64,000 bases of DNA from contig NZ_AP022671.1 of assembly GCF_011405515.1 (NCBI RefSeq), forward strand, positions 1,860,001-1,924,000. Reading direction: 5' to 3'. The notes below the pieces were generated by a model that saw only the letters and a program-made list of their open reading frames with translations, had not been told where the DNA came from and searched no databases. Shown piece after piece: positions 37,582 through 46,107 of this stretch. This stretch comes from Nitrospira sp. KM1 (GTDB taxonomy: Bacteria > Nitrospirota > Nitrospiria > Nitrospirales > Nitrospiraceae). The translations under genes and the position numbers were made by a program. Position 1 is the first letter of the stretch; the number at the start of each line of letters is the position of its first letter.

Positions 37582-37674
37582 CTATTGCATAGCATGCCAG
37601 ATGGTAGCGACAAAGAAGCTCAAGATGATCAATAGTGCGATTGTCAGGGTTAGAGGATACCAATTGATCCTCAT
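37582..37674 (-). CDS. 30-residue membrane peptide
   Basis: The frame reads MRINWYPLTLTIALLIILSF then FVATIWHAMQ. It is almost entirely one membrane helix. AAGGA lies 5-6 bases upstream of the ATG at 37674. Such tiny membrane proteins often stabilise larger complexes; there is no obvious partner nearby. Confidence 0.4.
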   Translation of the reverse strand: MRINWYPLTLTIALLIILSFFVATIWHAMQ

Positions 37675-37718
37675 GAAAGTCCTTCATCTCAACACATGTT
37701 GAGCCAAACCCTGCATAA

Positions 37719-38138
37719 TTATCGCTCCACTGGTCCAGCGCATCGCTCCACAATTGACCATGTCTGCGATTCGGTACCGTGGCCATTATAGCCTCGTCTG
37801 TATTCGACACGAGTCGTGGTCGCAGAAACTGGCTGGAGGGTCAGGTCGAATAAGACAGTGTTAGAGGCGACGGCAAAGACGTGACCGAACTTCGTTGCCG
37901 GATCGACGTGAAATTGGATGAGTGGCTGACCAAAGGACCATTTCGTATGTTCCAGTTTGTCGACCAGGCATGCAGCGAAGATATTCACGGGTATCTCATA
38001 AGTGGCTGCCTGCCGAACCTCTGTCTGCTGAATTTCAGTAAGAGTCTCAACGCAGCCAACTAACAATACGAGAAGAGTGATGCTTAACAAGACAGGACGT
38101 GAAGTTCGCTTGAGAACGGCGGCCCGACGTTCGCTCAA
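37719..38138 (-). CDS. Putative lipoprotein
   Basis: The best start is a TTG at 38138 with TGAGG at good spacing, 6 bases after the stop of the upstream nuclease gene. The 139-residue product has a basic N-terminus, a hydrophobic segment and a lipobox (LVGCVE). The mature part has ATYEIPVNIFAACLVDKLE and a beta-rich end. No domain recognised. Co-transcribed with the gene upstream. Confidence 0.65.
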   Translation of the reverse strand: MSERRAAVLKRTSRPVLLSITLLVLLVGCVETLTEIQQTEVRQAATYEIPVNIFAACLVDKLEHTKWSFGQPLIQFHVDPATKFGHVFAVASNTVLFDLTLQPVSATTTRVEYRRGYNGHGTESQTWSIVERCAGPVER

Positions 38139-38144
38139 ATTGCC

Positions 38145-39095
38145 TCAGGCAAATATGGCTGTGACCGGGGCGTGATCCGGCAATACACCTCCAACATTTG
38201 GATCGCTGCCAGCTAAGTTCGGTGTATCGGCATTATCGATCCGCATGGTCGGTACTCTCCGCAATCCGTTCACGCGTGGCAGTAACCCTTGACTGACCAG
38301 GATATGATCCAAAAGTTCATTCTGGCCATTATGGCGACGGGACCAGCGAGCAGCTTCAGGAATAAACTTCGTGACATTAAATAGCCGCTGCTTGTCCTGC
38401 GCATCTTCCCGTTGAAACGCCCCGCTCACCTGGGTAGCGTCCTCTGGTCCTCGCGGCTGACTGCCAGGCGGACCATACAAGAGTTCGGTGGTTGCCGCCT
38501 CCGAACCATCATTAAGATCCCCAAGCAGGATGACGTTACGATTGGTCTTCAGTAAGTCAGTAACGAAGTCTCGAAGTGTCGTAGCTTCTGCGGCTCGCCG
38601 CTCCAAGGCAAAGAAGGCGGTGCGTGCTCGCAATGTTTCATCCTTGGTCGAAAAATTGCCGCCGAAGGTCAGGAGTTTCGATTTCAGATGTGCTGCAATG
38701 ACATCGATGTTTTTACCGCCGTATGACACGGTGATATGGAAGGCAGGCCGGGAAAATTTCGGCAATACCTCTACTGTGCCGTTTGCGGCAAAATCTCGAA
38801 CTTGCACTCCAGGCGCAAGCATCCACTGGTCAATCGCTTCAGGTTCCTGTGCCAGCGCGTTTCGAGTTAGAAATGCGACTCTATTTCCGCGGCCGTCAGG
38901 TTGTGCTGCGACGTAAGAGAAACCGATGCCAGCCGCTAGTTCCTTGACAGCCTCAAGGTCCAACACTTCCTGTAGAGCAATGACATCCGAGTTCAATGCT
39001 TTAAGTGCATGCACTAAATAGGTGAGCTTATCAGCATAAACAGGATCGGCTTTTCGGTAGTTTTGAATGTTCCAAGTCGTGATGGTAAACGCCAT
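38145..39095 (-). CDS. Endonuclease/exonuclease/phosphatase-family protein
   Basis: The 316-residue protein starts at the ATG at 39095 with GGAG upstream. It has EEP motifs: TWNIQNYR at the start, IALQEVLD with the metal-binding Glu, VIAAHLKSK, ILLGDLNDGSE and the final LPDHAPVTA with the catalytic Asp-His. No signal peptide is visible. Members act on nucleic acids, phosphoinositides or other phosphodiesters; the substrate here is open. Confidence 0.82.
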   Translation of the reverse strand: MAFTITTWNIQNYRKADPVYADKLTYLVHALKALNSDVIALQEVLDLEAVKELAAGIGFSYVAAQPDGRGNRVAFLTRNALAQEPEAIDQWMLAPGVQVRDFAANGTVEVLPKFSRPAFHITVSYGGKNIDVIAAHLKSKLLTFGGNFSTKDETLRARTAFFALERRAAEATTLRDFVTDLLKTNRNVILLGDLNDGSEAATTELLYGPPGSQPRGPEDATQVSGAFQREDAQDKQRLFNVTKFIPEAARWSRRHNGQNELLDHILVSQGLLPRVNGLRRVPTMRIDNADTPNLAGSDPNVGGVLPDHAPVTAIFA

Positions 39096-39284
39096 AGACT
39101 GCTCCTTGTGAGAATTATGTAGTACCGGCAACTCATATTATGTCTGAGGTAGCAGCCACACAATAGAGCTGAACGGTGCAAATACATGCCATTGAACTGA
39201 ATGGTCTCTCACAGATCTCCTGACGGCCTATATTCGAACCTGACTTCACGATCGTAGGAGGTGTTAACTGCGACGGTGACCGCT

Positions 39285-39612
39285 TCAGAAGAGTTCCTCG
39301 GCCAGGGCGACGATGCTGCCCTCAGGGCCTCGCATGTAGCAGAGTTTGTACAAATCCTTGTATTGGGCCACCTCGCCGACGAGTTCTGCGCCGTGGGCGC
39401 GCGGGCGAGCGACAGTGTCGTCAACGTTTTCGACTGTAAACATTGCGCTCCGCAGGCCCAACGTGTTCGGCGGTGCGATCGCCGGTTTGATCTCGACCAG
39501 TTTTGGATTGCGAAACTTCGTCAGCTCAAGCCGCCCGTGCCCATCCGGGGTCCGCATCATAACGATAGCAACTTGGACACGTTGGAGTCCATTGATGCGG
39601 TCTATCCATGGG
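39285..39612 (-). pseudogene. Truncated VOC/glyoxalase-family protein
   Basis: The frame contains WIDRINGLQRVQVAIVMMRT, PDGHGRLELTKF and a C-terminal motif LCYMRGPEGSIVALAEELF, all matching the second half of a VOC-fold protein. The N-terminal metal-binding strand is absent. The break coincides with the start of an integrase relic at about 39608, suggesting the gene was cut by mobile-element activity. Confidence 0.55.
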
Positions 39613-40170
39613 CGAGTTGGAAGCCATTAAGATCCTAAATGATCGGGTCACACCTGAAGTATTAAAAGAACTTTGGCGAGTGGTTGTAGCTGAGCTTAAT
39701 ACCGGGTTACGGAGGGGAAACTCCTGGTTATCGATCGATCCTGGATTCGTGAAGAGGCTGATGGATGGTGGTTTGTATTACCACCAAACCGTATCCCTCT
39801 CAATCCCTCAGCGCTATCGGCACTGCGTGATCCCCAATCCTCCATTGTAGACGGCCGGGTCTTTCGGAGGTAAGACGATATCCGAGCCTTCAGGAAATAT
39901 TGGGCTCGAGTCTGCAAATTGGCCAAGATTCAGGATTTGCATTTTCACGACCTACGACACACCTTCACCACCCGCCTACAAAGCTTGGGAGTCGACTACG
40001 AGGTCAGACAGACCTTGCTTGGGCATCGGATGCCCGGGATGACGGCCACCTACTCCCATGGAGGTCCGGAGTGGGATGCGAAGCTCGCCAAGCCGTCAGT
40101 TCACTACATCAGGCATTCAAAATGGTCGATGGTTTGGTCTACGAACGCTCGTCCATCGCGGTGGGTGATC
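39608..40170 (+). pseudogene. Relic of a tyrosine integrase next to the left tRNA-Lys fragment
   Basis: The first frame has VAELNTGLRRGNSW (catalytic Arg region). The later one has LHFHDLRHTFTTRLQSLGVD and QTLLGHRMPGMTATYSH, giving the H-x-x-R box, the second His and the nucleophile Tyr. The N-terminal domain is absent and the two halves are in different frames. It ends next to the 3' tRNA fragment at 40184, as integrases usually do, and so belonged to another element left of island A. Confidence 0.65.
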
Positions 40171-40183
40171 GTAACCACTTGAA

Positions 40184-40234
40184 AAGTGGTGAGCCGCCTG
40201 GGACTCGAACCCAGGGCCCTCGCCTTAAAAGGGC
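40184..40234. repeat. Attachment-site repeat: 3' part of tRNA-Lys (left end of island A)
   Basis: These 51 bases are identical to 46029-46079. They comprise the CCA end, acceptor 3' strand, T arm and anticodon stem of the tRNA-Lys gene, and stop at the anticodon arm. Past 40234 the sequence is unrelated. This marks the left boundary of island A. Confidence 0.85.
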
Positions 40235-40746
40235 TAATCAGGTTGTTGGGACTGAATGTGATGAAGAACCACAGAGTGAGAGAATCATTAGATCAGGACT
40301 GATGTTTCCTGCTATAGGATGGTGATGGAAAATGATCTACGCGGATTGGTGATCGTGACCAAAACCGTGACTCAACCGTGACCAGAACCGTGACCGCTAT
40401 GGGGGTGCACGTTTCGGCAGGTATACCGTATCAATGAGGTCTCCCAGCTCAAGCAAGATGCACCTACCGCCCCACTTTCCTGAATCCACCCATCTGACCG
40501 TGTCCGGCCCATGCCGTCGTGAATGGGTACGGGAGACGCGACTAGGCCGCGGTGTAGATCGAACACCTTGGTAAACGGATAGAGTCAATAATGACATTGG
40601 CCTCCCCTGGTCCCGCTTGAAGTGGATCTTCGGCGTCAGAGGGAGAAGAACTGGGGATCGGGTCTAGACAGGCGTCATACTTTCAATGATTGAACACTTA
40701 GTCTAAACTATGCATTATCGAACCTTCCTCTTGAATCGGAGCACCT
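40235..40746. other. Left end of island A: integrase-tail remnant and promoter candidate
   Basis: GTGACCAAAACCGTGAC at about 40356 recurs in the last codons of the intact integrase (45967) and is repeated in degenerate form to 40393, so it looks like a leftover integrase tail. At 40690-40718, TTGAAC and CATTAT are 17 bases apart and 28 bases upstream of the ATG at 40747, a likely promoter for the defence genes. No gene is seen. Confidence 0.4.
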
Positions 40747-42090
40747 ATGTCACCGCAGTATGACCTTTTCAATCCATCGGCAATAAAGAGAATAGTTGTA
40801 GAAAAATTGTTCGGTGTTTTTTCATATACTATTCCGGCACCAGACTCGGATTGCTCACAACTCCTAATCATATATGGCGACAACGGCTCAGGGAAAACAA
40901 CCATACTCAAGTTGGTGTTTCATCTTTTATCCCCTGAAAGCAATAAAGGGCATAGATCATTTGTCGCTAAGACGCCTTTCAAAAGCCTCCATATCGAACT
41001 TGAAAATGGCTTTGCTGTGTCCGCCAGCAGAGAAGATACCCTGATAGGCGAATATGAACTCAGAATCGCACAAGGCGAAACAATCTTGGCCCAGTGTAAG
41101 TGCATTACGAAAGAAGATTTTGCCGTAGTCGCACATTGTGAAGGTTTAAACAGAGTTGAGGAGCAACTAGCAAGGCTTGAGCTAACCGTGCATTTTCTTG
41201 CAGATGATAGGAGGATGGCTCGCAGCGTCCAGGTCCCCAGAGAAACCAAAACAGTGTATGAAAGACGCTACCGAGTCCCAGGGGTTATAGGCGCTAAAGA
41301 CGAGGATTCCGATGAGTCCAGACTTGATGCAAATCTTAAGACTGCAGTTTACAGAGTTACCCAATGGATAAGACAGCAGGTGCTCAGAGGTTCCTCCAAA
41401 GGCCAGGAGGATTCAAATACAATATATGCCCATGTCATCAGACAAATAATCGCAAAAAAAGATTCCTCAGAATTGCATTCAGGCTCTATTGTTGAGACCA
41501 TCGACACACTTGCTTCACGAAACAATCTATTTTCAGAATTCGGATTTATTGCCCCAATAAATATTCAATCCTTTAAGGAACCACTGATGAGCGCCCCAAG
41601 CACTAACTATCATCTAGTGAGCAGGATACTGCAACCTTACTTTGATGGAATCAGGGCGCGATTGGATGCCCTAGATGGTATCTACCAACTTGTGAAGCTG
41701 TTTGTGACTAATGTTAATTCGTTCTACACCAACAAGCAGATCGCGTTTAGTTTACAGGAGGGTTTATCCATAATTTCAGCCGACGACTCAAAATTGCACT
41801 TTACAATGCTCTCATCAGGCGAAAAACAACTTTTGTTACTTTTCTGCAATACGCTCTTAGCAAGAGACAAGTCAGCCGTTTTCATTATTGACGAACCTGA
41901 GTTGTCTCTAAATGTGAAATGGCAGCGGCGCCTGTTAAAAGCACTGCTAGAATGCATCCAGGGAAGTAACATACAGTTTCTTCTTGCTACTCATTCGCTA
42001 GAGATTCTGGCTTTACACAGAAAAAACGTTGCGAAGTTGATATCCGATCCACTGGAGCAATTTGATGAGTTACGATCGGCGAACCCTTGA
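40747..42090 (+). CDS. ABC-type ATPase of a PARIS-like defence system (AriA-like)
   Basis: The 447-residue protein has a Walker A GDNGSGKTT (residues 44-52), an ABC signature LSSGEKQ (about 355), a Walker B FIIDEPELSL (about 380) and an H-loop LLATHSLEIL (about 415). This layout is that of the AAA_15/OLD-type ATPases, including AriA of PARIS. It is followed, with a 26-base overlap, by a DUF4435 protein, the AriB family. In PARIS, the ATPase cage senses an anti-restriction phage protein and releases the nuclease partner. GGAG precedes the ATG. Codon and base use are AT-rich compared with the core genes. Sensing of a specific phage trigger is inferred only. Confidence 0.8.
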   Translation: MSPQYDLFNPSAIKRIVVEKLFGVFSYTIPAPDSDCSQLLIIYGDNGSGKTTILKLVFHLLSPESNKGHRSFVAKTPFKSLHIELENGFAVSASREDTLIGEYELRIAQGETILAQCKCITKEDFAVVAHCEGLNRVEEQLARLELTVHFLADDRRMARSVQVPRETKTVYERRYRVPGVIGAKDEDSDESRLDANLKTAVYRVTQWIRQQVLRGSSKGQEDSNTIYAHVIRQIIAKKDSSELHSGSIVETIDTLASRNNLFSEFGFIAPINIQSFKEPLMSAPSTNYHLVSRILQPYFDGIRARLDALDGIYQLVKLFVTNVNSFYTNKQIAFSLQEGLSIISADDSKLHFTMLSSGEKQLLLLFCNTLLARDKSAVFIIDEPELSLNVKWQRRLLKALLECIQGSNIQFLLATHSLEILALHRKNVAKLISDPLEQFDELRSANP

Positions 42091-42937
42091 GGAGATTATT
42101 GCAAGATATGAGTTGGAGCCCACTCTCCGCGATATATATGTAGAAGGGGAGTTTGATGCATTTCTTATCAGATGGGTTCTCCATGAAGTAGGCATTCGGG
42201 ATTCTTTTGTTTATGAAATCGCAACCGTAGAAGTCCCTTCATCTCTCCTAAGCGATCTCGGTGTAGATAATAATAATAGGGGACGCGTTGTAGCATTGGC
42301 ACACAGGATAGCGCACCATCTTGGAAGCCAGAACAGACAAGTTACTCTTGTTATCGACAAGGACTTTGACTCCCTGCTTGGAAAGTCCCACAACACAGAT
42401 TTGTTATTGGTAACCGATTATTCATCCATGGAGATGTATTTTTTCAATCAATGGCACATTCAGAAGTTTCTGACGTTAGTCCTGCAGGAAGGATCATTGG
42501 ATGTGCCCATTCTTCTTTCTCATATAACTAGCATTCTCGAATATCTCTTCTTATTAAGGTTCGCAAATTACGTAAGGAGGCTAAACTTACAATGGATGTC
42601 TTTCGAGCGCTGTTGTACGTATGAAACAGGAGGAAGCGAAATACACTTCGATCAAGAGGATTTCATCACAAGATATCTAAACAAGAATAGCGCATCAGCC
42701 AATAAAAACGACATATTACAGACAATCGAGGAATACAAGTCTCGGCTAAGCTCAGATGCTCGGTTGAATGCTCATGGGCATGACTATTATGCTCTTATGG
42801 AATGGATATCAAAACAGCTAAAGCCTCGCTGTTTCAATAATACGCAGTCTTTTGAAAGGGCTTTCACGGGATGCTTGGAGGTAGGCCGGGTCAAAAATGA
42901 ACCTCTGTTCCAGAAGTTGCTCCAGCGGCAAACTTAA
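42065..42937 (+). CDS. DUF4435 TOPRIM-like nuclease of a PARIS-like system (AriB-like)
   Basis: The ATG at 42065 (290 residues) has GGAG upstream; the frame also opens at a TTG three bases earlier. It has the TOPRIM-like start IYVEGEFDAFLIRW with Glu27, VIDKDFDSLL supplying the acidic pair, and the DUF4435 motifs TDYSSMEMYFFN and HGHDYYALMEW. From memory, AriB of E. coli uses a Glu at about position 26 for its tRNA nuclease activity. The gene is translationally coupled to the ATPase. A tRNA target would be natural next to tRNA-Lys, but cannot be read here. Confidence 0.78.
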   Translation: MSYDRRTLEEIIARYELEPTLRDIYVEGEFDAFLIRWVLHEVGIRDSFVYEIATVEVPSSLLSDLGVDNNNRGRVVALAHRIAHHLGSQNRQVTLVIDKDFDSLLGKSHNTDLLLVTDYSSMEMYFFNQWHIQKFLTLVLQEGSLDVPILLSHITSILEYLFLLRFANYVRRLNLQWMSFERCCTYETGGSEIHFDQEDFITRYLNKNSASANKNDILQTIEEYKSRLSSDARLNAHGHDYYALMEWISKQLKPRCFNNTQSFERAFTGCLEVGRVKNEPLFQKLLQRQT

Positions 42938-42966
42938 GCTGCCATTAAAGTAGAACAAGATAGAGC

Positions 42967-43272
42967 ATGTTTACAAAGGGTATGAAAAAACTGGGAGGAC
43001 GAAAAAGAGGGATCCCCAATAAATTGACCAGCAACTTTCGCGACGCAATCTTATTGGCTTATCAAGACATCGGAGGTCATAGAGCATTTGCAGAATGGGC
43101 CACAGAGAACAAGACCGATTTTTACAAAATCGCCGCGCGGTTGATTCCAGGCGAGATCAGAAATTCCAGCGATAACGAAATCCGGGTCATTATTGCTCGA
43201 ACCGTTGAAGAGCCGAATCAAATTGGAACAATTCAAGGAGAGCAGAGGTATTTAGAGAATGACTCCCTCTGA
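42967..43272 (+). CDS. Small DUF5681/terminase-small-subunit-like protein
   Basis: The 101-residue basic protein has GGRKRGIPNKLTSNFRDAIL near its start and FYKIAARLIPGEI in the middle, as in DUF5681 and phage small-terminase-like proteins that bind DNA. It lies 29 bases after the AriB-like gene on the same strand. Its role in the island may be DNA binding or packaging. The ribosome site is weak. Confidence 0.55.
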   Translation: MFTKGMKKLGGRKRGIPNKLTSNFRDAILLAYQDIGGHRAFAEWATENKTDFYKIAARLIPGEIRNSSDNEIRVIIARTVEEPNQIGTIQGEQRYLENDSL

Positions 43273-43299
43273 TTCATCGAGGGATGTCACAGACTATTA

Positions 43300-43431
43300 C
43301 CTTCTCTCATCCCTTCCTTTCACTCATACCAGCCTTTCACTATTACCAACACTCTTGCTGAATCTTTCTCTTCTTCCGCTTCTCTCGCTTCTTCCATTCT
43401 CTCTCTTTCTCCTTCTCCAAGTGTTTTGACC
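43300..43431. repeat. Long pyrimidine-rich tract
   Basis: About 130 bases on the plus strand consist mostly of C and T in clusters such as CTTCTTCC and CTCTCTTTCTCC. No gene covers it convincingly. It lies between convergent genes and may be a transcription-end or structural element. Confidence 0.5.
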
Positions 43432-43917
43432 TCATTTGTATTTGAAATCGCGTTCTTGTATGGGGAACCCTTTGATGATTTCACCGTCGTGTAAAGGACG
43501 CAACACTCTCCCGACCCGTGAGTGATAGAGCGAGGGATGAAGGGGACCGCGGTTGTCCCGATCAACTATGACAACATCGACAAAAAGGCGTTTGCCGATA
43601 AAGATTTCTGGCGTCAACCGTTTCTCTCGATCTGGAAGCCTCCCGTCATTAGCCGAGACCCAATCCTTGTAATATCCGGAATGTGACCCGGCATATATTT
43701 GTCCTCCCTTATCACGTTTGATTGGGTGATAACCTTCTAGCCTTCGAGCTGTCTGGCAGTCTGGTGATAGGAACACGTCCCACTCAATAACGATTTTTTC
43801 TCCCCAATCAGTATAAGGTTTGACCGACCATCCCTTTGCGCACGCCACGTAGATTCCGCTGGGTAACAACGGAAGTGGCGATGCTGGACCTCTGATATTT
43901 TCATTATCGTTTGCCAT
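43432..43917 (-). CDS. Hypothetical protein of island A
   Basis: The 161-residue protein starts MANDNENIRG at the ATG at 43917, with AGAGG upstream. It contains LPSGIYVACAKGWSVKPYTDW and EKIVIEWDVFLSPDCQ, a beta-rich pattern, then a charged C-terminus. I do not recognise a family, but the pattern recalls small replication or maintenance proteins of integrated elements. It follows the excisionase-like gene on the same strand. Confidence 0.6.
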   Translation of the reverse strand: MANDNENIRGPASPLPLLPSGIYVACAKGWSVKPYTDWGEKIVIEWDVFLSPDCQTARRLEGYHPIKRDKGGQIYAGSHSGYYKDWVSANDGRLPDREKRLTPEIFIGKRLFVDVVIVDRDNRGPLHPSLYHSRVGRVLRPLHDGEIIKGFPIQERDFKYK

Positions 43918-43930
43918 GATGTCATTCCTC

Positions 43931-44134
43931 TCACATGCGGCTTTGCTTTTGGGGGTCCGCAGCACGGTAGCCGCCTTCGAGGATGCGTAAAACAGCCGAT
44001 TCAGGAACGCGCACCGCTCGGATAGACGGTCGAACCGTGTCGATTCGCCGCTCCAAGATCATCCGCCGAATGGTCGCTTCTTTAAGCCCTAGCCGCTCCG
44101 CCGTCTGTGCCACCGTCAGCAACTTACCGATCAT
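43931..44134 (-). CDS. Excisionase-like MerR/HTH_17-family DNA-binding protein
   Basis: The 67-residue protein has LLTVAQTAERLGLKEATIRR, a winged-helix-type HTH_17 motif, and a VPESAVLRIL end. Small proteins of this kind are typically excisionases (AlpA/Xis). AAAGGAG precedes the chosen ATG at 44134. It points away from the integrase side of the island. Confidence 0.78.
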   Translation of the reverse strand: MIGKLLTVAQTAERLGLKEATIRRMILERRIDTVRPSIRAVRVPESAVLRILEGGYRAADPQKQSRM

Positions 44135-44259
44135 AGTCATCTCCTTTGCTACGATTAATTGGACTTGCTTATTACTTGTTGCGTAATGTATATATGTTTG
44201 CGTAATTTCTGTCAAACCGCAAACAGCAGTGATAGCGAATAAACATGGGAGGGGCGCAT

Positions 44260-44973
44260 ATGCCGCAACGTCGGTTTAGCTCTCAGTCCTTCGGGCCTAT
44301 TAACAAGACCGGTGAGGTTCCACCGACCTTATCTCCAACAGATGAACGTGCGCTAATCCGAATCGGCTATGACAGGGGTCCCGCCGAAGAGCTTGGTTGG
44401 TTCATTCGATTAGCCAGCACTGATTGGGATAGGGCAAGTGAGGGAGATCTCTTGAATCTCCGTGAGGAGTTTCTCGCGTTGCAGAAGGTCCGGTTGCGGG
44501 TTGTCACGGAACTGCCCGGCATGGATGTGATTCAAGCTGTACAGCCCCTTGTTCGTAGGCATCTCACAGATCTGGCCGACAAGGGAGCGACCGCTTTGCC
44601 TCAGATCCCAGTCACTCAATTTATTGAATATCCCCGTGTCGCACACAAGCTTTGGGCAGGTGAGACTCATGCATCGTCGGCGCCGTTACCAAAAAATATT
44701 CCCGATTGCATATCGCTCTATCATGCGCCACAAGGAATTGGGCTAATCGTCGTAATGGGTCATCTTCTGGCAACAGTAAGACATCTCATCACTCGCTGTC
44801 CTCACTGCACGAAAATATTCCTGCAATCGCGCCGCAATCAAGAATACTGCAGTCGCTCTTGTCAGAATATTGCTGTGGTCAGACGTCACAGAGCTGCTGA
44901 GAAAGAGGCAAAAAGCAGAGGGATCAGAGCGAAGAAACAACGAGGAGGCCAACATGGCAAGAAAAGACGGTAA
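44260..44973 (+). CDS. Zinc-ribbon protein with CGNR-like C-terminus
   Basis: The 237-residue protein starts at the ATG at 44260, with GGAGG at good spacing. The N-terminal part is helical. The C-terminal quarter has a zinc-binding pattern CPHCTKIFLQSRRNQEYCSRSC, followed by a basic tail. This resembles the CGNR zinc finger, which is thought to bind nucleic acids. It overlaps the integrase gene by 20 bases, so the two are co-expressed. Confidence 0.65.
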   Translation: MPQRRFSSQSFGPINKTGEVPPTLSPTDERALIRIGYDRGPAEELGWFIRLASTDWDRASEGDLLNLREEFLALQKVRLRVVTELPGMDVIQAVQPLVRRHLTDLADKGATALPQIPVTQFIEYPRVAHKLWAGETHASSAPLPKNIPDCISLYHAPQGIGLIVVMGHLLATVRHLITRCPHCTKIFLQSRRNQEYCSRSCQNIAVVRRHRAAEKEAKSRGIRAKKQRGGQHGKKRR

Positions 44974-46096
44974 GGACAGAGGCATCCTGCAGCGAAAGGG
45001 CCGTGAGGGTTGGTGGGTGCGCTTCTATGTCGATGGGAGAGAGAAGTGGCAACGTTGCGATACAAAAAGCCAAGCAAAAGCCTTATATGGGCGGCGGAAA
45101 GCAGAGCAACGGGAGGGAAGATATTTTGAACGTCCGCAAGCCATGCCTTTTCGGGAGTTGGCAGGTGAATACATAAAGGCAGTTGACGCTCGCCGTAAGA
45201 GAAAGGGCGATGACCTGTCGCGAATCAGTCGCTGGATATTAGCATTCGGAGACCAGGACGCCAGTACGATCACGATCCGACAGATTGAAAGGGTCCTAAC
45301 TGAACTTCATGAAGCCGGGATGCAGCCAGCCACTCAACAGCGCCACTTAACTGTCCTGAAGGCTGCTTTCAATAGAGCAAGGAGGCTTGGGCTGGTAAAG
45401 GAGAATCCCGCATGTCTCGTAAGGCCTCCAAAGGTCAACAATGTCCTTGTTCGATATTTGACACACGAGCAAGAGACAACGCTTCTTGCATACTTGCCCA
45501 AGAAATATCGACCATTGATCGTTATGGCCTTGAATACGGGATTGCGGCAGGGCGAGCTGTTACGTCTCACATGGGCCGACATTGATTGGAATGTTGGCGT
45601 GTTGACCATTCATGAAACCAAAGCTGGAGAACGTCGTCGAGCCCCGATGAACTCTACCGTGGTAGGCCTTCTCAGCGATTTAAAGCCCGCTTCCAAAGAG
45701 GATGGCCCTGTTAAGCATGTATTCCCATTTGATGCACGGTACGTCCGACGCGTCTTCGAGGATGCTGTTAAGGCAGCGGGACTCACTCCTTTCAGGTTTC
45801 ACGATTTGAGGCACACATTTGCCTCACGGCTTGCGATGCAGGGAGCGAATGATCGAACCCTCATGGCTCTTGGAGGATGGAAATCTCCCGCCATGCTCAG
45901 TCGGTACGCACACCTTTCCCCTACCCACCTTTGGAAGGCTGTAGAAGGCCTAACTCAGGTTGGAACCGTGACCAAAACCGTGACCGAGGAATTAGCCACG
46001 GAGGTAGAGACTCAGAAGTTATTGAAAGAAGTGGTGAGCCGCCTGGGACTCGAACCCAGGGCCCTCGCCTTAAAAGGGCGATGCTCTACCGTCTGA
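44954..46096 (+). CDS. Tyrosine integrase of island A, ending inside tRNA-Lys
   Basis: The 380-residue site-specific recombinase has an N-terminal arm-binding part (RGILQRKGREGWWVRFYVDG), core-binding helices, and the catalytic set LNTGLRQGELLRLTW (Arg), HDLRHTFASRL (His-x-x-Arg), LGGWKSPAMLSRYAH (second His position replaced by Trp, then Tyr). AGGAGG precedes the ATG at 44954. The stop codon is at 46094-46096, so the last codons are read through the tRNA-Lys gene on the other strand. All catalytic residues appear present, so this element may still be mobile. Confidence 0.88.
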   Translation: MARKDGKDRGILQRKGREGWWVRFYVDGREKWQRCDTKSQAKALYGRRKAEQREGRYFERPQAMPFRELAGEYIKAVDARRKRKGDDLSRISRWILAFGDQDASTITIRQIERVLTELHEAGMQPATQQRHLTVLKAAFNRARRLGLVKENPACLVRPPKVNNVLVRYLTHEQETTLLAYLPKKYRPLIVMALNTGLRQGELLRLTWADIDWNVGVLTIHETKAGERRRAPMNSTVVGLLSDLKPASKEDGPVKHVFPFDARYVRRVFEDAVKAAGLTPFRFHDLRHTFASRLAMQGANDRTLMALGGWKSPAMLSRYAHLSPTHLWKAVEGLTQVGTVTKTVTEELATEVETQKLLKEVVSRLGLEPRALALKGRCSTV

Positions 46097-46107
46097 GCTA
46101 GCGGCTC
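46032..46107 (-). tRNA. tRNA-Lys (anticodon TTT)
   Basis: A complete 76-base cloverleaf with encoded CCA: acceptor GAGCCGC/GCGGCTC, D arm, anticodon loop CTTTTAA, and T arm with TTCGAGT. It lies at the junction of islands A and B. The 3' part is duplicated at 40184-40234 and the 5' part at 52384-52425. This is the only intact copy visible. Confidence 0.95.

Noticed and set aside
37475-37810. 111-codon minus-strand frame
   Set aside because: No family pattern; a better supported 30-residue membrane peptide lies within it in another frame.
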